Positions 45,721-57,806 of a stretch of DNA of 64,000 nt are shown piece by piece. The DNA is from Cristatella mucedo (Eukaryota; Bryozoa; Phylactolaemata; Cristatellidae). The notes under the pieces are model-generated. The model was not told where the DNA came from, made no database searches, and worked only from the letters and a program-made list of their open reading frames with translations. Both the position numbers and the translations under genes were made by a program. The stretch lies in NCBI GenBank assembly GCA_009760855.2, contig WPIO01000132.1, positions 796,501-860,500 of the forward strand. Direction: 5' to 3'. Every line of letters begins with the position of its first letter. The stretch's first letter is position 1.

Positions 45721-46375
45721 ACGATTGGGCGCGACCAGAGCTTCGCACCGGTCGCGCCCACTTCGCTCTGGACTCGCGCTGTGCCTTTGTCGGCGGCAAA
45801 GGTGCTGGCGAGCGTCGTTCGTCGATGAATGCGGCTTCGGGTAACGCCGGGCGAGATTCATGCGCGACTTGCGACAGAATAGGTAGATGCTCTAGTAAAG
45901 AACCAGACCTCAGTGAGCCCTACAGCTGCCCGTTATCAGAACAGATCATAAAAGCATCGGCGGGCGGGAGTTAGCAGAGGAAGCAGGGGTTCACGGGAGC
46001 CTCGCGCCCAGAGCTGCCCGGCAACCACCTGTTCTATCTTACTCCTGCTGTTACCCTGCAGTTTTACTTGCATTTAATGTGACTATTATTTTTAGTTACC
46101 AGTCAAGTGTGGCTTTGCATCGCCTTTCGCGCCTAAAAATGGTTATTTTCTAAGGAAAATGATGACTTGCGAGTAAATGCCAAAGCCTTTTAATGGCGCC
46201 GCCGATTGAACTAAATCTCTCTCTCTCTTTCTCTTAGCACTTTACTTGTGTTGGAATGGAAGAGTGCCTATTGCATACGACTATACCGATGGGAACGTTG
46301 TTATTTATATCCAATTTGAGTTGTCGGTGTAAGCATTTTAAAAGATAAAAATAGATACAGTATAACCATACACAA
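45721..46375. other. Intergenic, nothing recognised
   Basis: GC-rich at first, then AT-rich with a short CT run at 46205. No supported gene. Confidence 0.3.
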
Positions 46376-46455
46376 ACTGCCTAGAGGCATTCATTTCTCC
46401 AAGAGTGATATACAAATGTCATTAATATTACTATTATTAATATTATTAATATTAT
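46376..46455 (+). mobile_element. Old LINE tail
   Basis: 'ctgcctagaggcatt...gagtgatatacaaatgtc' followed by ATT/AAT-type tail, a degraded L2-like 3' end. Confidence 0.45.
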
Positions 46456-47516
46456 TGAGAGACTTGAACTGCGCCTAGACTTAGCTAATAAAACAAGTTA
46501 CGCCCATACAAAGTGGAATAGTACGATGTGAACTAGGCTCATAGCAGCAAGTCTGGCGAAGAGTAGCTGGCGCTGTAAAATGTATAACCACTAACCCTGT
46601 ATACTCTAAACACTAAACATGTGTTGAATCAAGTCTCCCGTAGCAACTTTAGAGCCCCAGGTACCTTCTTGCACGTTCCGATTCGAGAGCCTCGACGTAT
46701 TCCCCCCAAACTGGTTCGTAACCACGCCGGTCGCACGTTTTGTTTGTGTTGCCATGACCGAGAGAAAGTCACAGTAGCCTGCTGACAGAAGGAAGAGGAT
46801 TTGGCCTACCTCGTAGGCAGCATGTCAAGCACTCGACTTTGAGTTGGGATTTTTGAAGCGGTTCATTAAATTCGATCCCCGTTCAATCCTTATCGGTCAG
46901 CCATCCGTGAGCCGACCGCCGAGTATTTAAAGCGTCGTACCGGTAAGTCGTGCGCCGGTACGGACTAGCTGTAGCTGCTTCGCCTGACACGGGTACGCAC
47001 TTGCTTAAGCTGCTTCTTCGTGCGCGTTTGGCATGCAATCGGCGGGCGAATGTGACCGCACAAGACCTTCCTGGCGGTTCCGTGCTTCATTTTTTTAAAT
47101 GCAAATTGTCACTATTAGGCCGAAAAGGTCACGTGCTAAGTCCCGCTTATGAGTCCCCGAAAATGCGCAATATATGACCGAGCTGGTATGCAGCTGACCG
47201 GAAACTTAAGAAAAAGAACGACAGCTTTCCAGGAGTCAGTCGATGCAGATGGTTCGAGAGACGGCACCTTTGAGAGACGGAAATGCCTTCGCCCTTTATA
47301 GGGAGAAGCTACCTAATCTGCATATATATTCGGCGATCATTGAATTGTTCGAGTTATTAAATAATGTTTACGAGCGATCGTCTAATATTTAAATGACTTG
47401 ATGCCTGTTCATGGTGACATATTTCAGTTTTTAAGCACTAGCTCGCTGGATGCGGTACCCGGAAAGGGCTGCGGCTAGCGGCCCCTCTCCACGCTGCCGA
47501 AGCGCCTCCGGTGGGC
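46456..47516. other. Intergenic, nothing recognised
   Basis: No supported gene or repeat. Confidence 0.3.
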
Positions 47517-50500
47517 TGTAAAGTGGTCAATTGCCGTCGATTGCCATGCATTGCCCAAGATTGAACGCGAAAAATGGCAGTATTTGGGTGCAGATTGAGC
47601 GTTATTTGGTATGATGATTAAAAATTCAAACAGCCGACTTCCAGCAAATCTGAACCAGATTCCGGTAGAGGCCGGGCCATTGCCGTCGATTGCCGTGCAT
47701 TGCCGTCGATTGTGCCTTTGTCAATTGTTGAAAAGGATGTGGCTGCACGTTTAATGCAGTGTAGTGCAATGCGCAAGAAAATGCGGAGCCCTCGGCAAAT
47801 GTTGGTCAATTTGTAACGGACCATTCTGGATTGGGATTATTTCCTCGGGCCATTGCCGTCGATTGAACGCAATGGGTGAACGTTATATTCGCGCATAGAT
47901 ACATGTTACAAGTGGAATGAGAGTTTCAGTTTCTTGCAGCCAATCTTGTCAATTGTCCACGGATTGGGCTATCGGCCCCGACCATTGCTGTGGATTGCGG
48001 CGCATTGCGGACAGTTAACAAGCAAACCATCTTGAAATGCCTCGAATTTACTTTGGACGCAGCGGAATGTTATATGTAATGACAATTGGGGCTCCGCACT
48101 GCGAATTTCTCGTCATTTTGTCTCGAATTGGGGTTTTGGCCCGGGCATTGCCATTAATTGCTCGCGATTGTACGTTCGCGATTAGTTGCAAGAATGTGAT
48201 TGCACTTTAAACACAGTGGGCTGAGACAAGTAATATAAATTTGATCTTGGCCCAGTCACTTTCCGTGGTTTGCGATGGATCATAATGGATTGCCGTATTT
48301 GCCCGGGCTATTGCCGACGATTGCCATGCATTGCCTATGATTGAAAAGTCAGAAATGTTTGAAAGAGTTGGAAGTATGTGCATGCTTCCAGTGAGACGTG
48401 ACGTGGAATGGTGAATCTGAATTCGGTGCAGCCAATGTGTCATCGATTTGCCATGAATTGCGGCATTGGTCCCTGCCGCTGCTTTTGATTGCTTTGTATC
48501 GATGAAAATTAACGTGAAATATAGCTTGAAAGTCCTACGATTTCACTTTTGGCTCAAATAAATGTGAAATGCGGTGACGATTGGCACTTCGTGCAGCCAA
48601 TTTGTGGTCAACTTCCTACGGATTATAGTGGATGGCTGCTTCGGGCCGAGTCGTAGATTGCCATACTTTGCCAGAGATTGTACAAGCAAAATTACTGAAA
48701 ATGATGTGTTTGACTTTAACCAGTGTGCTTTGTAACATGCATTCAAAATTAGAGCGATGCGAAACCGATTTCAGGGCATTTTGCATCAGATTTCTAAGAT
48801 TGCGGTATTGGCCCAGGCCAGGGCATTGCATTGCTGCAGAACTGTCGATGCAAATACAGTGAAGTTAGGCGACTACACAACAACCAAAGAGTAGAGCAGC
48901 GTGCAATCATAATTAGAGCTTCTAGTGTAGGCGTTCTGGCCGCTGTTCGGCGGATGGCAGCGGATTTCGATGGATTGTGGTGTGGGACCGGGCCGTTGCA
49001 GTCTATTGCAGTGCATTGCATGCGAACGAGAGTGCACAATCGAGCAAAATGTTTTGTGGGTGCATTTTGAACTGAGTGTCATCCTATATGCAATGTCCAT
49101 AAAACCTTCGCGTTGGCGATTTGAGGATGACTTGCAGTGGAGTAGAGTGAATTGCCGTAGTTTCTCAGGTCATTTCAGGCGATCATCGCTCATTGCCATA
49201 TTGCGAGGATGCACAATTTATTTTATTTTACGTGGTGGTGCAATTAAAACGGCGCACTTTAATATGCAGTAAAAACTGAAGCTCGGCCCAATCTATTTTG
49301 ATTTTTTGCTGTGGATTCAAGTGGATTTCGGTATTAGCCTGGGCTACTTTAGTCGATTGCATTGTACGAGAACAGCCTTGGCAATGCAAGTGAAATTGCT
49401 AAGTAATTGTCGCAGAGTGTGCTGTCATATGCAATCCAAAAAGGAGTTTTTCGAACAGGATTTCTTTCGTTGCGGTAGATAGTGGTGAATTGAGGTATTA
49501 GCCTGGGCCATTGTAATGATATTTAAGAAGACTTCGTGAAAACGTGGGAGCGGAATCTCGTGAAATTGTTTGGGGTACATTTCACACGTAGCGTAGTTTG
49601 ATATTCCAAACTTTTTGTAGCTGCGGGCAGCTGATTTTTTTGGTGGATTTGAAGGGAGCTCCTTGTGGCTGTTTGCAGTACAGGCATCCGGCGTTGAAGC
49701 TTATTTGCATGATTGCGAAGCACATGAAGGTTTTTGGATAGATGAAAATCGAACTTGAAGTACAATATCGGCCAAAATCTGAGGTCGGCAACGCTAATGT
49801 CTATTCGACGTTGGCCTAATTAGACTGAGTTTCGGTAGATTGCGGTTGATTTCGGTAATTAGTCGAACTCCATGCTGCACGTCTCGCATGTTCGTTCTAC
49901 CACTTCGTCACGCGGCTCTCGTGTGTGCCCGTACGGCATGTAGTATTCGGTACACGAATGGCGATTTAAGTACAGATAGATGTAGGTCTGCAGATGGATA
50001 CGTTGGTCTGGCAAACGTGTGAGTGACTTCTACCCAGTCCCACTAGCTGATGAGGCTCGGGATCACATGAGCCGCTGACTGCCCTTCGGGCGGCATCCGG
50101 AGAGAAGTCACCCCCCTCCGAAATTATTGCTATTTGCTCGCAATGAATTATTGACTTTTCAAGAGCAGACATTAGGCAACTCTTGTATCGTATTCGGTGA
50201 TTTTCCTACTGACTGACTGACCTTTGGGATCTAGCATCCCTCGAACGTATATTTCATGACAGCATCGAGTCCAGCCTGCCCATTTTCAATTTTATGAGGT
50301 TCATAAAAAGTGTCAAGGTACCCCAGGTTTGGGTTAAGGTAAACAGCCAGTCCTGAGAACCTCCGATTGGCCTCTTGACTAGATTCTAAAGGCTACTTAA
50401 GTGAACGGCTATTTCACCCCTTCAGCAAAGGCCTAGTTTGAATGCATGACAATTACATATAATTCTAGCTGTCAAGATCAGCTGAAATCGCGTTAAAAAA

Positions 50501-50553
50501 TAACCAGTACGGCCGTGCAACAGCGAAGCGTTCTTCAATGGTAATGCAAGGTG
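47517..50553. repeat. 2.3-kb dispersed repeat, copy B (extended)
   Basis: 47933-50553 is near-identical to 16284-18597. The extra 47517-47932 is made of the same iterated 'gccgtcgattgccatgcattgcc' units, so this copy is longer at that end. It also has about 320 bases (49562-49880) missing from copy A, the loss being flanked by the short homology 'tctcg'. The multi-stem fold is at 50023-50111. Confidence 0.85.
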
Positions 50554-50960
50554 CTTCGAAGTGACTTAACAGTTGTCTCTCGTTGGATGAGCGCTCTGAA
50601 AGTACCGACGGGGATTTGAGACAGCCAAATTCAGCTCTGCCCCTTTCCCTGCACCAGCTTTGAGATTTTAGCGAGGTATGAGTAAGCGATTAGATTCCGA
50701 AAAGCGGGTGGTAAGATCCTTAGCCTGGTTGGGGTAGTAGATCTGATAGGTAGGCTAGAGCCAAAGAATACAGGGACCTAAAAGTGAGGTTCAGTAAGAA
50801 AGCGCCGCCCTGCACTAGAGAGACGGCCATTCACGGTTTCTAGAATCAGTTTTCCTGCGATGCGACAAGCACGTGCTCGCCCTGCTACAGCCGAGCTGTC
50901 TGGCCAGACCTCCTAGAGCATGGGCACTCGAATAGGAAGCCTTTGTCTCAGCAGACGAGC
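50554..50960. other. Spacer with a fragment of the palindrome arm
   Basis: 50657-50808 is similar to 21447-21595, the LINE-containing part of the inverted-repeat arm. The rest is unrecognised. Confidence 0.45.
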
Positions 50961-51498
50961 CAGCAACGGATTGAATTCAAGGTTCTGTCGCTAACGTTTC
51001 GGTCATTTCATTCTTTGGCTCCCGCCTACCTCTCAGATACGTTCCCCCATCAGGCCAAGCATCGTACCACCCGCTTTTCGGAATCCAACAGTCTACAAAC
51101 ACTTTTTACAAACCTCAAATCCTTTGGAGACCGTGCATTTCGTTCGTATGCTCCCAAAGCCTGGAACTCCCTCCCGACCTGCGTCAGAACATCCCCTGAC
51201 CTGACCACATTTAAAAGGAACTTAAAACACCTATTTAGGACAGCATTTAGTGGGTCCCTGTGATTCGTCCTTGATGTGCTTATGCGTGCTGACACTGTGC
51301 ATGCTGCCACTGACCACATTTGCATGCTGACCCTGTGCATGTCATCCCTAACCATGTTATTCATTTTGTTTGCTTATCAAGCATGATTTTACTCACCATT
51401 CAATTGCATTTCCCTTTGCAGCAAATGTAAAGCGCCTAGAGAGAGATTAAGTTCTCTGAGGGCGCTTTATCAAGTGCATTATTATTATTATTATTATA
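50961..51498 (+). mobile_element. Young L2-like LINE, copy 3 (3' end)
   Basis: The last ~100 codons (from QQRIEFKVLSLTFRSFHSLAP-type sequence), the 3' UTR and an ATT tail at 51478-51497. It is close to copies 1 and 2 but has its own differences (SLAPAYLSD instead of SMVPAYLSD). It starts 3' of the shared stop codon, so it does not test it. Confidence 0.85.
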
Positions 51499-52192
51499 AG
51501 GAAATGGCTGCATGCTTGATCAGCCGGATTATGACGTCCGAAATATGATTCGCGGATCCTGAATTATAACGAGTAGGAAGCGATTAAGTCACAATCCGTG
51601 GTTACGCACTATGAAACCTCAATTGTGGCAGCCAGTTGTGCCCGAGGGCTCCGAGTTGCGCTCCACACCTGGAGCCAGTCTGCAGTCCAGTGGTGCTCTG
51701 AGCGCCGGGCGAGTTTTTGTGCTGGAAACATTTAAGCCGCCTCGGCGGCTGTCGAATAGACTGCTCTAAACTAGGACTCCAGAAGGCGCCATACGAATTA
51801 GTTATCGCTAACTCTCACATCAGCCATTATTGGCAAGTGATGCTACTATGAAGCTCGATGCAATATTGTTGGCGGTATCCAGCGGGGTATCCAGGCAAGC
51901 CTGTGCAAGGGAATCAGCTTATATTAACTCCTAGCTGAGAAGCGAGAAGAAATAAAACAACCGAAAGTATACCAGACCGACAGTTTATCGTTCGGGTATG
52001 TGGTGCAATAATTTAAATACGTGGATTCTGTACACCGAACCTCACTGCCTTTAGCTCAAGATATTTCTCGCGGAGAGTAATCTCCAGAACTATATCCAAA
52101 AGAGCACAAGCATTGTTATTCTCCTGCTTCTCATGTTGTACGTTATGCTATGACGGTTCAATCTAAAGCAACCTACTTAAGTAAGAAAGGTC
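51499..52192. other. Intergenic, nothing recognised
   Basis: No supported gene or element. Confidence 0.3.
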
Positions 52193-52302
52193 TAGGCGAT
52201 CCTTTATCGCCACTACAAGCGGTGGCGACAGCCGTAAAGGCTCTTCTGTCGCTATACAAAAAGAGGCTGTTAAATCAGCTCATATTTATTTATTTATTTA
52301 TC
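52193..52302 (+). repeat. tRNA-derived SINE, family 1, 5'-truncated
   Basis: Starts within the body ('ggcgatcctttatcgcc'), has the conserved 'caagcggtggcgacagccg' hairpin and ends 'tcgctatacaaaaag' plus a TTTA tail. The tRNA head is missing. Confidence 0.65.
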
Positions 52303-52931
52303 AGAGTAAGTATCATAGGTATTACAAGCAATCGTCAGCGTATCTGTAAAGGTGAAAATGTAGTGAAGTGGCTCAGCCTGCCACGTTCAAAGCGTATTGC
52401 TCTGCACTGATTATTTGTATTCGTTCGCAATGGAGCCACCGAAGTGCCACGTTGAGACCGCAGAGGCCTGCGGTACCAAAAGACGGCAGAGGCTCACTTT
52501 CTGGCTGCCTTTAGAAGCTATGGAGACAGTTTGCGGGTAGTATCCGCAGAAAAATCCAGTACTAAAAGCGTTGAAGCCGAAATAGGTCGCTGAAGAAAGG
52601 GTTTCATATTGAACACTTCCGTTTGAATATCGGCCACTGTTGACGTTGTGTGCATCAGCTGCTTCTGCTGTTGCAATTAGCGAAGCGCCCGGTCACTAAT
52701 GTATGCCTCACCTGCGGCCAATAGTTATGCTGTTGACGCAGCAGCGCTAGCGTCGCAGTAACTAATGTAGTAACTGCACAGAAGCTCGTCCCCCGGTTCT
52801 CTACCGATTGACGGTGTAGTGCAGCGCTGAAACGTGGTTAAAACACAAGCGGCCACAACTGGGTGCCGAAAGCAATAGTTTGTTGTGGGCCTGTTAGTAA
52901 TGGTTACGCGCCGGCGCAAGCGGTTTACGCG
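52303..52931. other. Upstream of a possible small gene
   Basis: A 36-codon frame from ATG 52431 (MEPPKCHVETAEACGTKRRQ) might be another exon, but I found no good donor. Nothing else recognised. Confidence 0.25.
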
Positions 52932-53159
52932 ATGCGCACCGGACCGACGTTGTTAACTGCGAGAGAACTCCCGAAGCCCGACTACAACAAGCTACCCTAC
53001 GCGTACGTTGCTAGCGATGGTCCCGATCCCGAGGGCGAACCGCTACAGCATCCCAAGGTATGAGTAGATAACTGAGTAGCCAACAGAACACAACCTCACA
53101 GTCTAAGTTGCACTTAGCTGTTCGTCGCCGTAGGTTCGACTCTCGTGCTTTTGAGGCGT

Positions 53160-53237
<78 letters not shown>

Positions 53238-53771
53238 CCTCTTTCTCAGCACTCTTGACCTTGAGCATAGCTGCTACTTTGTCTGATCCCCGCTTTTGGT
53301 GTCCGTCCTAGGTCTATTCCCTTCCGCCTGAAATTTGTTAGATGGCTCCTGTGCCAGCTTGCCATCCTTTCGCTCTTTGTCTAATGGAGTACAGTAGTCG
53401 GTCCACATCCCGACTTCTCTTTGTCTGATCAAAGCTTCATTCTAACCTGAGCGGATCTCGCTGTCAGACCGACACCTCGGTCCGCTACCGGTTAACTAAT
53501 GTGTCCTCTACCCAATTCTACTTGGCTAGTCCGCCCGCTACAGATTGCTCTAGGTGCCCTAGTAAGACCCACTAAGGCCAGTATCGCGGCTAACCTGAGA
53601 GCTGCCCCAGTGCATTGTATGTTATATTTTCCGACGAATCTGCTGTGATTCGTGGAGTTCTCATCTATGTCTATGCCTTGAGAGAAATAAGAATAGTCTC
53701 TTTTTCAGCTCACGTCCACGCTGTGTCTCCGTGTGACTCCACTAGAACTGCCGCCACCTGAACCACTATAA
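52932..53771 (+). CDS. Possible two-exon gene for a 62-residue protein
   Basis: Exon 1 (52932-53057) begins at GCGATGC and encodes MRTGPTLLTARELPKPDYNK then LPYAYVASDGPDPEGEP, ending Pro-Lys at a GTATGA donor. Exon 2 (53709-53771) follows a strong acceptor (TCTCTTTTTCAG), stays in phase, and ends at TAA after a Pro/Leu-rich stretch, LELPPPEPL. The first exon may start earlier at an in-frame ATG (52863). Exon 1 has a coding-like composition, with many Pro, Asp and Tyr. I do not recognise the family. The 650-base intron holds a long CT microsatellite. The exon pairing is inference. Confidence 0.35.
53161..53234. repeat. CT microsatellite
   Basis: About 35 uninterrupted CT dinucleotides. On the other strand this gives an Arg-Glu repeat ORF, which is not a gene. 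Confidence 0.97.
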
Positions 53772-54193
53772 TACAAACATTCCAAACTCGTTTTAGGGGC
53801 TCCCGAGCGAAATTCCTTCGAGACAAAATAGCTTGTGCTACCGGCTCTTGACTTTAAAGCTAGACGACAACTTATAACAGTACTAGCACCTCGAAGCCCC
53901 CAGAAGCAGCGCCGTGAAGCACCGCACGCAGTATAGCGACATAGATGTACACGACAGCGATGCTTCAGAAATTGCACTTTAGCGATAGCACCTCGCTCTG
54001 CAATCCACAGAAAGAGGGCAACCACTGTTCCAGCCAGAGTTTTGCTTGAAAACTAGCAGGAAACTAGCTAACGACCATGGCTTATGTAATAATATAAGAT
54101 CTTATCAGCGTGTGCTAATTAATTTAGTTGTCAAGAGTCGTAATAATTCAGGAACTGCTAATGAACTTCGGCGACAGCCATGATCCAGGCTGA
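53772..54193. other. Unassigned
   Basis: No supported feature. A minus-strand frame across 53705-54025 overlaps the proposed exon 2 and has no recognisable domain. Confidence 0.25.
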
Positions 54194-54400
54194 TTAGCGT
54201 TCGAGCGATTCGCTCGCGAACATCAGAGCAAAAGAGCTAGCCTGAACGCCTTTGGCGGCGAAGGGATTATTGTCCATCTTCGGCACGCCGACGGGCGGCA
54301 GCGACTGATGCACGGCCAACCACTCGGCTTGCTCAGGGTTCTTCTCTATGCCCGGGCAGATTTTTTCCCTCGTTGGTGCGGCATGGACGCTCCAGAAATA
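54194..54400 (-). CDS. Orphan terminal exon of an unknown gene
   Basis: On the minus strand an acceptor-like CGTTTTAG at 54401-54408 is followed by 68 open codons and a TAA at 54194-54196. The peptide has KICPGIEKNPEQAEW, LAVHQSLPPVGVPKMDNNPF and a C-terminus with FALMFASESLER. It is GC-rich and has the even amino-acid mix of real coding sequence, unlike nearby chance frames. I do not recognise the family. No upstream exon was found between 54410 and 55600, and the pyrimidine tract is weak, so a retained fragment or pseudogene is possible. Confidence 0.35.
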   Translation of the reverse strand, partial: YFWSVHAAPTREKICPGIEKNPEQAEWLAVHQSLPPVGVPKMDNNPFAAKGVQASSFALMFASESLER

Positions 54401-54408
54401 CTAAAACG

Positions 54409-54884
54409 CGGGCCAGTATAAATCTGACCTCAATCGCGGGTGCCAGGATGATTAGTTCCTGATTCATGAGAATCAAGAGCTACGTTCATCATATACTGCT
54501 GTTAGTAAAGCATTTTTTTATGCGAAATCAACCGTCCGTTGCCTCCTATCCGTCTCGCTTTGTGGAACGAGCCGGACATTAAGTGCGGTACACACACATA
54601 ATGCACACGCAATTTTGATCGCTTTCGTGCTCTGCTATCGCCGACACACTAGCATGCGTCGATGCTGTTTTTGTGACTAGGTAGTCTTTTAGTGACTAGG
54701 TAGCGGCCGTGCTCGTTTTACCAGAGTGCTCGCCCCTAAAACGAAAGCGATGACTACCTCGAATTGCTATGTCCGGTACCTGCCATTGCAGACGGCACAG
54801 CAGAACTCAGATTACCACTTTGCATGCAGAGTTTGTCTCCGCAATAGCCCTGAGTAGCCACCAAAAAGCCCGACTCGCGTTCAG
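54409..54884. other. Unassigned
   Basis: No supported feature. Exons upstream of the orphan exon would have to lie here or beyond. Confidence 0.25.
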
Positions 54885-54975
54885 ATAATAATAATAATAA
54901 AATTTGCTTATGATGGACGGGAAACCTGATCAAATGTTTAGTGGTAACATGCGCAATGTCAACAAACATAACTCG
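54885..54975 (-). mobile_element. L2-like LINE scrap
   Basis: AAT tail then 'gtttagtggtaacatgcgcaatgtcaacaaaca', resembling the reversed LINE 3' UTR. Strongly diverged. Confidence 0.4.
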
Positions 54976-54977
54976 CG

Positions 54978-55165
54978 CTTGCTGCGTCGTCTCGCGCCCC
55001 CATAGTATACTGTGTATAGTACCCACCCTGTAGATTTGTTTAGCTCCCCAGTTGTTGTTGGCGCTTGCGTTGTTATAAAGAGGTTTAACCTGACTACCGC
55101 TCGTCTTACCCTAGCTCAGCGGCAAGGCGAGCGGCAGCGTTGCCGGAGTACAACGGGGTTTGGCG
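54978..55165 (+). repeat. LTR-like dispersed repeat, copy 2
   Basis: Matches 45498-45720 with a single rather than tandem 'gtactgtgtatag' block and a clear 'gttataaag' TATA-like box. Confidence 0.55.
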
Positions 55166-55189
55166 GGAACTAGCCTTTGACCCCTGGAA

Positions 55190-55420
55190 CTTGGTTACAG
55201 AGATAACATACATAGGTTCAACGTACAAATGTGGTGGTAAGTGCAGCATGCATACAAATACAAAGGATCCACCGCAAGGATTGCAAGGATCATCCAAATC
55301 TGTGAGAAACATGGGCGTTTTTAGCTTCTTTTTAAATGGCAAGGCGAGGGTGGTGTCGCGACGTCTGTCGGAAGTGAGTTTCAGGCTTTAAGCGCATGCG
55401 AACTCAAGGTACATATGCTG
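55190..55420 (-). mobile_element. L2-like LINE fragment upstream of TXNDC17
   Basis: Minus-strand, diverged match to the end of the LINE coding part and proximal 3' UTR ('cttctttttaaatggc', 'gtttcaggcttta.gcgcatgcgaact'). Confidence 0.5.
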
Positions 55421-55617
55421 AATCACGTGGAAATTATTACTGTATAGGTTTATTCTCAAATTTTTTATCTAATTTTATTTAGTATTCCTTAGAATTATTA
55501 TCCTTAAGATACATTAAAACACCCGCATTACGAGACAAAGTGGCGAAGGTAGCTGCAGCGGAAGTCGGACGCCCCCAGTGCCATCCTCGTGTACATTGAA
55601 TTGTCGCTTCGTTTATA

Positions 55618-57806
55618 ATGTCTCGGCCGATTATCGTCGAGGGCTTTGAGGCTCTGAAAGCATTTATAAATGGCACGAGTGGTAAAGGAAAACTTTTCGT
55701 GTACTTTGTATCAGGATTTGACGAAAGTGGCCAGTCCTGGTGCGGAGACTGCCGTGATGGTGAGCGCTGCTCTCGGTCGATCCCATGCCGACTTTGTAGT
55801 GTCGAATCGCGTTGTCAATAATCCGCCCGCTCTATGCGCTCGCTTGCCATATAATTTATTGCATACGAGAGTTTGGGGGCAGTAGTTGCTGATTCTTCGG
55901 GATTGTGAGTGAGACTCCAAGCGCAAGGTCTCCCAGTTGACGGCACAAGGCACAGGGTCAGTACCTGCCGTCTTCGGGCGGAGAATCCGTGGAGAGGAAC
56001 GGTGGAATCAGGCATGTAATCAATATGTAGCAGCTATCTTTAAGGCATCTAGTGACATTTAAAAATTGTTCGGTTGCTGTGGGGTATCGTTGCACGGTCA
56101 AATCTTTAATAGCTAAGCCTTATCATGCTGTATTAATGGTTTGTGGGTGGGCATATTGGACAGTTATTACTTTTTTTTAGCAAAAAGTAAACCTGGCAGA
56201 CGTGTGAATGTTGGCATCTTAATATTCTGCAGGAATTGTACATATTGCTGCCTATATGTTAAGTAAAGGAAAATGTAACGATGTCTGACATGACTGCAAA
56301 GGATGTTGTATGAGTTACGATCTCTCAGCCGAATAAGGCCTCCAGATCGTAAGATCATATTGACCTATCTGAAAGTACCACGAATTGGTTCGTTGATGAA
56401 CCTTATGTAAGGACTTTTTTGAAGCTGTGCTCTCAAAATTGCTCGATCGCGTGGGTGCATGCAAAGTCGACAGCGCTGCAGTTTTTTGTTGCTTTAGCCG
56501 AACCTGCTGTGTCAGAGGCAATTGGTGCGGCTCCAGATGACGTGACTATTGTCAAGGCAGTCGTGGGCGAGAAGACGTTGTAAGTAGGAGTTCACTAATC
56601 TATTGACCCGCTTCCTTTATAGCATATGTAAAGTGCCTTTAAAGTGATATAGTAGAGCGCTATGTGCATGTCTTATCGGCATTGTTATTATTATCATCAA
56701 CATTTGTAGCCCATCAGCATCTTGCAGATCGTGTTTGCACCTGCATTTTAAATACTTGCTGTGATTATTTAGCCGTTGCCTTCATGATTACGTTTAGCTG
56801 GAAAGACCAGAGTAATCCGTTTCGCACGGAGATGGGTGTCACCAACATTCCTACGCTGATGAACTGGCAAACTGTGAGTAGCCAAATGCTGTGAGGAACA
56901 ACTGTATTTTAGCTTCTTTTTGAATGTCAAAGTTTAGGGGTCAGTCGGGAGGGAGCTCCGGGCTTTGGGAGCATGCAAACTAAAAGCATGGTCTCAATAG
57001 CATTTGTTAGGCTGGTTTTCGGTAAAGCTAAACGGCTCGTTACAGAAGAACAGAAGGTATTTGGCTGCCTGATTAGGAAGTAGTTCGTGTGAGTAGGCTG
57101 GTGAAAGAGATGAAAGGACCTAAACGTGAGTGAGAAACCTTGAAGTCGATGTGCTGCTGAATGGGGAGCCAGGGCCGATCTTTGAAAAGTGGTTTGCTGT
57201 GGCCATTGTGACGTTCACTACAACCTAGACAAGCTTAGCTGCTGAGTTGTGTACCAGCTGTGAGTGCCTTATTGCATAAGTCGAAAGACCTGTGAGTAGT
57301 GAATCGCAGGTGTCGTGTCAAATGGTTCTGCTAACCCGCTTCAAGTGCTAGGCTTTTCAGTTTGACACTCGGTTTAACCGTAACTAGAAAGTTGGTTGTA
57401 TCATCATTTGATTTTGAGAAACATTGCTGCCATCCAGATGTGACTATCGGTAATACTCGCCGACTGACTCTTGCTATCTTGTTCAGGGCATGTATTTAAT
57501 GTCTTAATCCTCACGATATCTTAGGCTCTACCAATAACGATATTCATATACTCTACTTCCACCTTACCTCAAGTTTCTTATTGTTGTTGACTTTATCATC
57601 AAAAGCGATGCATTTGCTGAGTATCGATGGCACGATGCTACTTCCTAATCTTTGCTCTGGTTGTGTAATGTTCTGCTTGCAGCTGTCGTTCTCGTTGTTC
57701 TTTCTTTTGCTTGCACGGTTTTGTTTTCTTGATGTTACAGAAAAAGGTCCTGATTGAAGGAGAGTGTACTGCTGTCGACAATGTCAAGGCCTTCTTCTGT
57801 CTATGA
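55618..57806 (+). CDS. TXNDC17: TXNDC17 / TRP14-type thioredoxin, four exons
   Basis: TXNDC17 is a small cytosolic thioredoxin-fold oxidoreductase, reduced by thioredoxin reductase, with a WCPDC-type active site. Exons are 55618-55759, 56516-56579, 56798-56873 and 57741-57806. All introns are GT...AG and the phases join, giving 115 residues (human 123). Visible landmarks: GFEALKAF at 9-16, FVYFVSGFDESGQSWCGDC with the catalytic pair Cys42 and Cys45 (WCGDC; human WCPDC), the family VGEK at 64-67 followed by FWKDQSNPFR, the cis-Pro region VTNIPTL with Pro87, and a C-terminal LIEGEC block like the human LVESEC. The start ATG follows TTATA directly, and no upstream in-frame ATG fits the family. 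Intron 2 holds a LINE tail and intron 3 a long LINE fragment. No lesion is seen, so it should be functional. Confidence 0.92.
56610..56700 (+). mobile_element. LINE tail in TXNDC17 intron 2
   Basis: 'cttcctttatagcatatgtaaagtgcc' and 'gcgctatgtgcatg' followed by an ATT-rich tail. It resembles the 3' block of the older LINE at 41050-41120. Confidence 0.55.
56885..57430 (-). mobile_element. L2-like LINE fragment in TXNDC17 intron 3
   Basis: Minus-strand match running from the 3' coding end ('gggagggagctccgggctttgggagcatg') back through the RT C-terminus to the region just after the palm domain ('cattgctgccatccagatgtg'). Diverged with frameshifts; opposite in orientation to the gene. Confidence 0.6.

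Noticed and set aside
45327-45974. 215-codon plus-strand ORF with a good Kozak start
   Set aside because: It crosses the repeat shared with 54978-55165, where indels break the frame; composition is that of GC-rich non-coding DNA and no domain is seen.
53011-53268. Arg-Glu repeat ORF on the minus strand
   Set aside because: It is the CT microsatellite read in frame.
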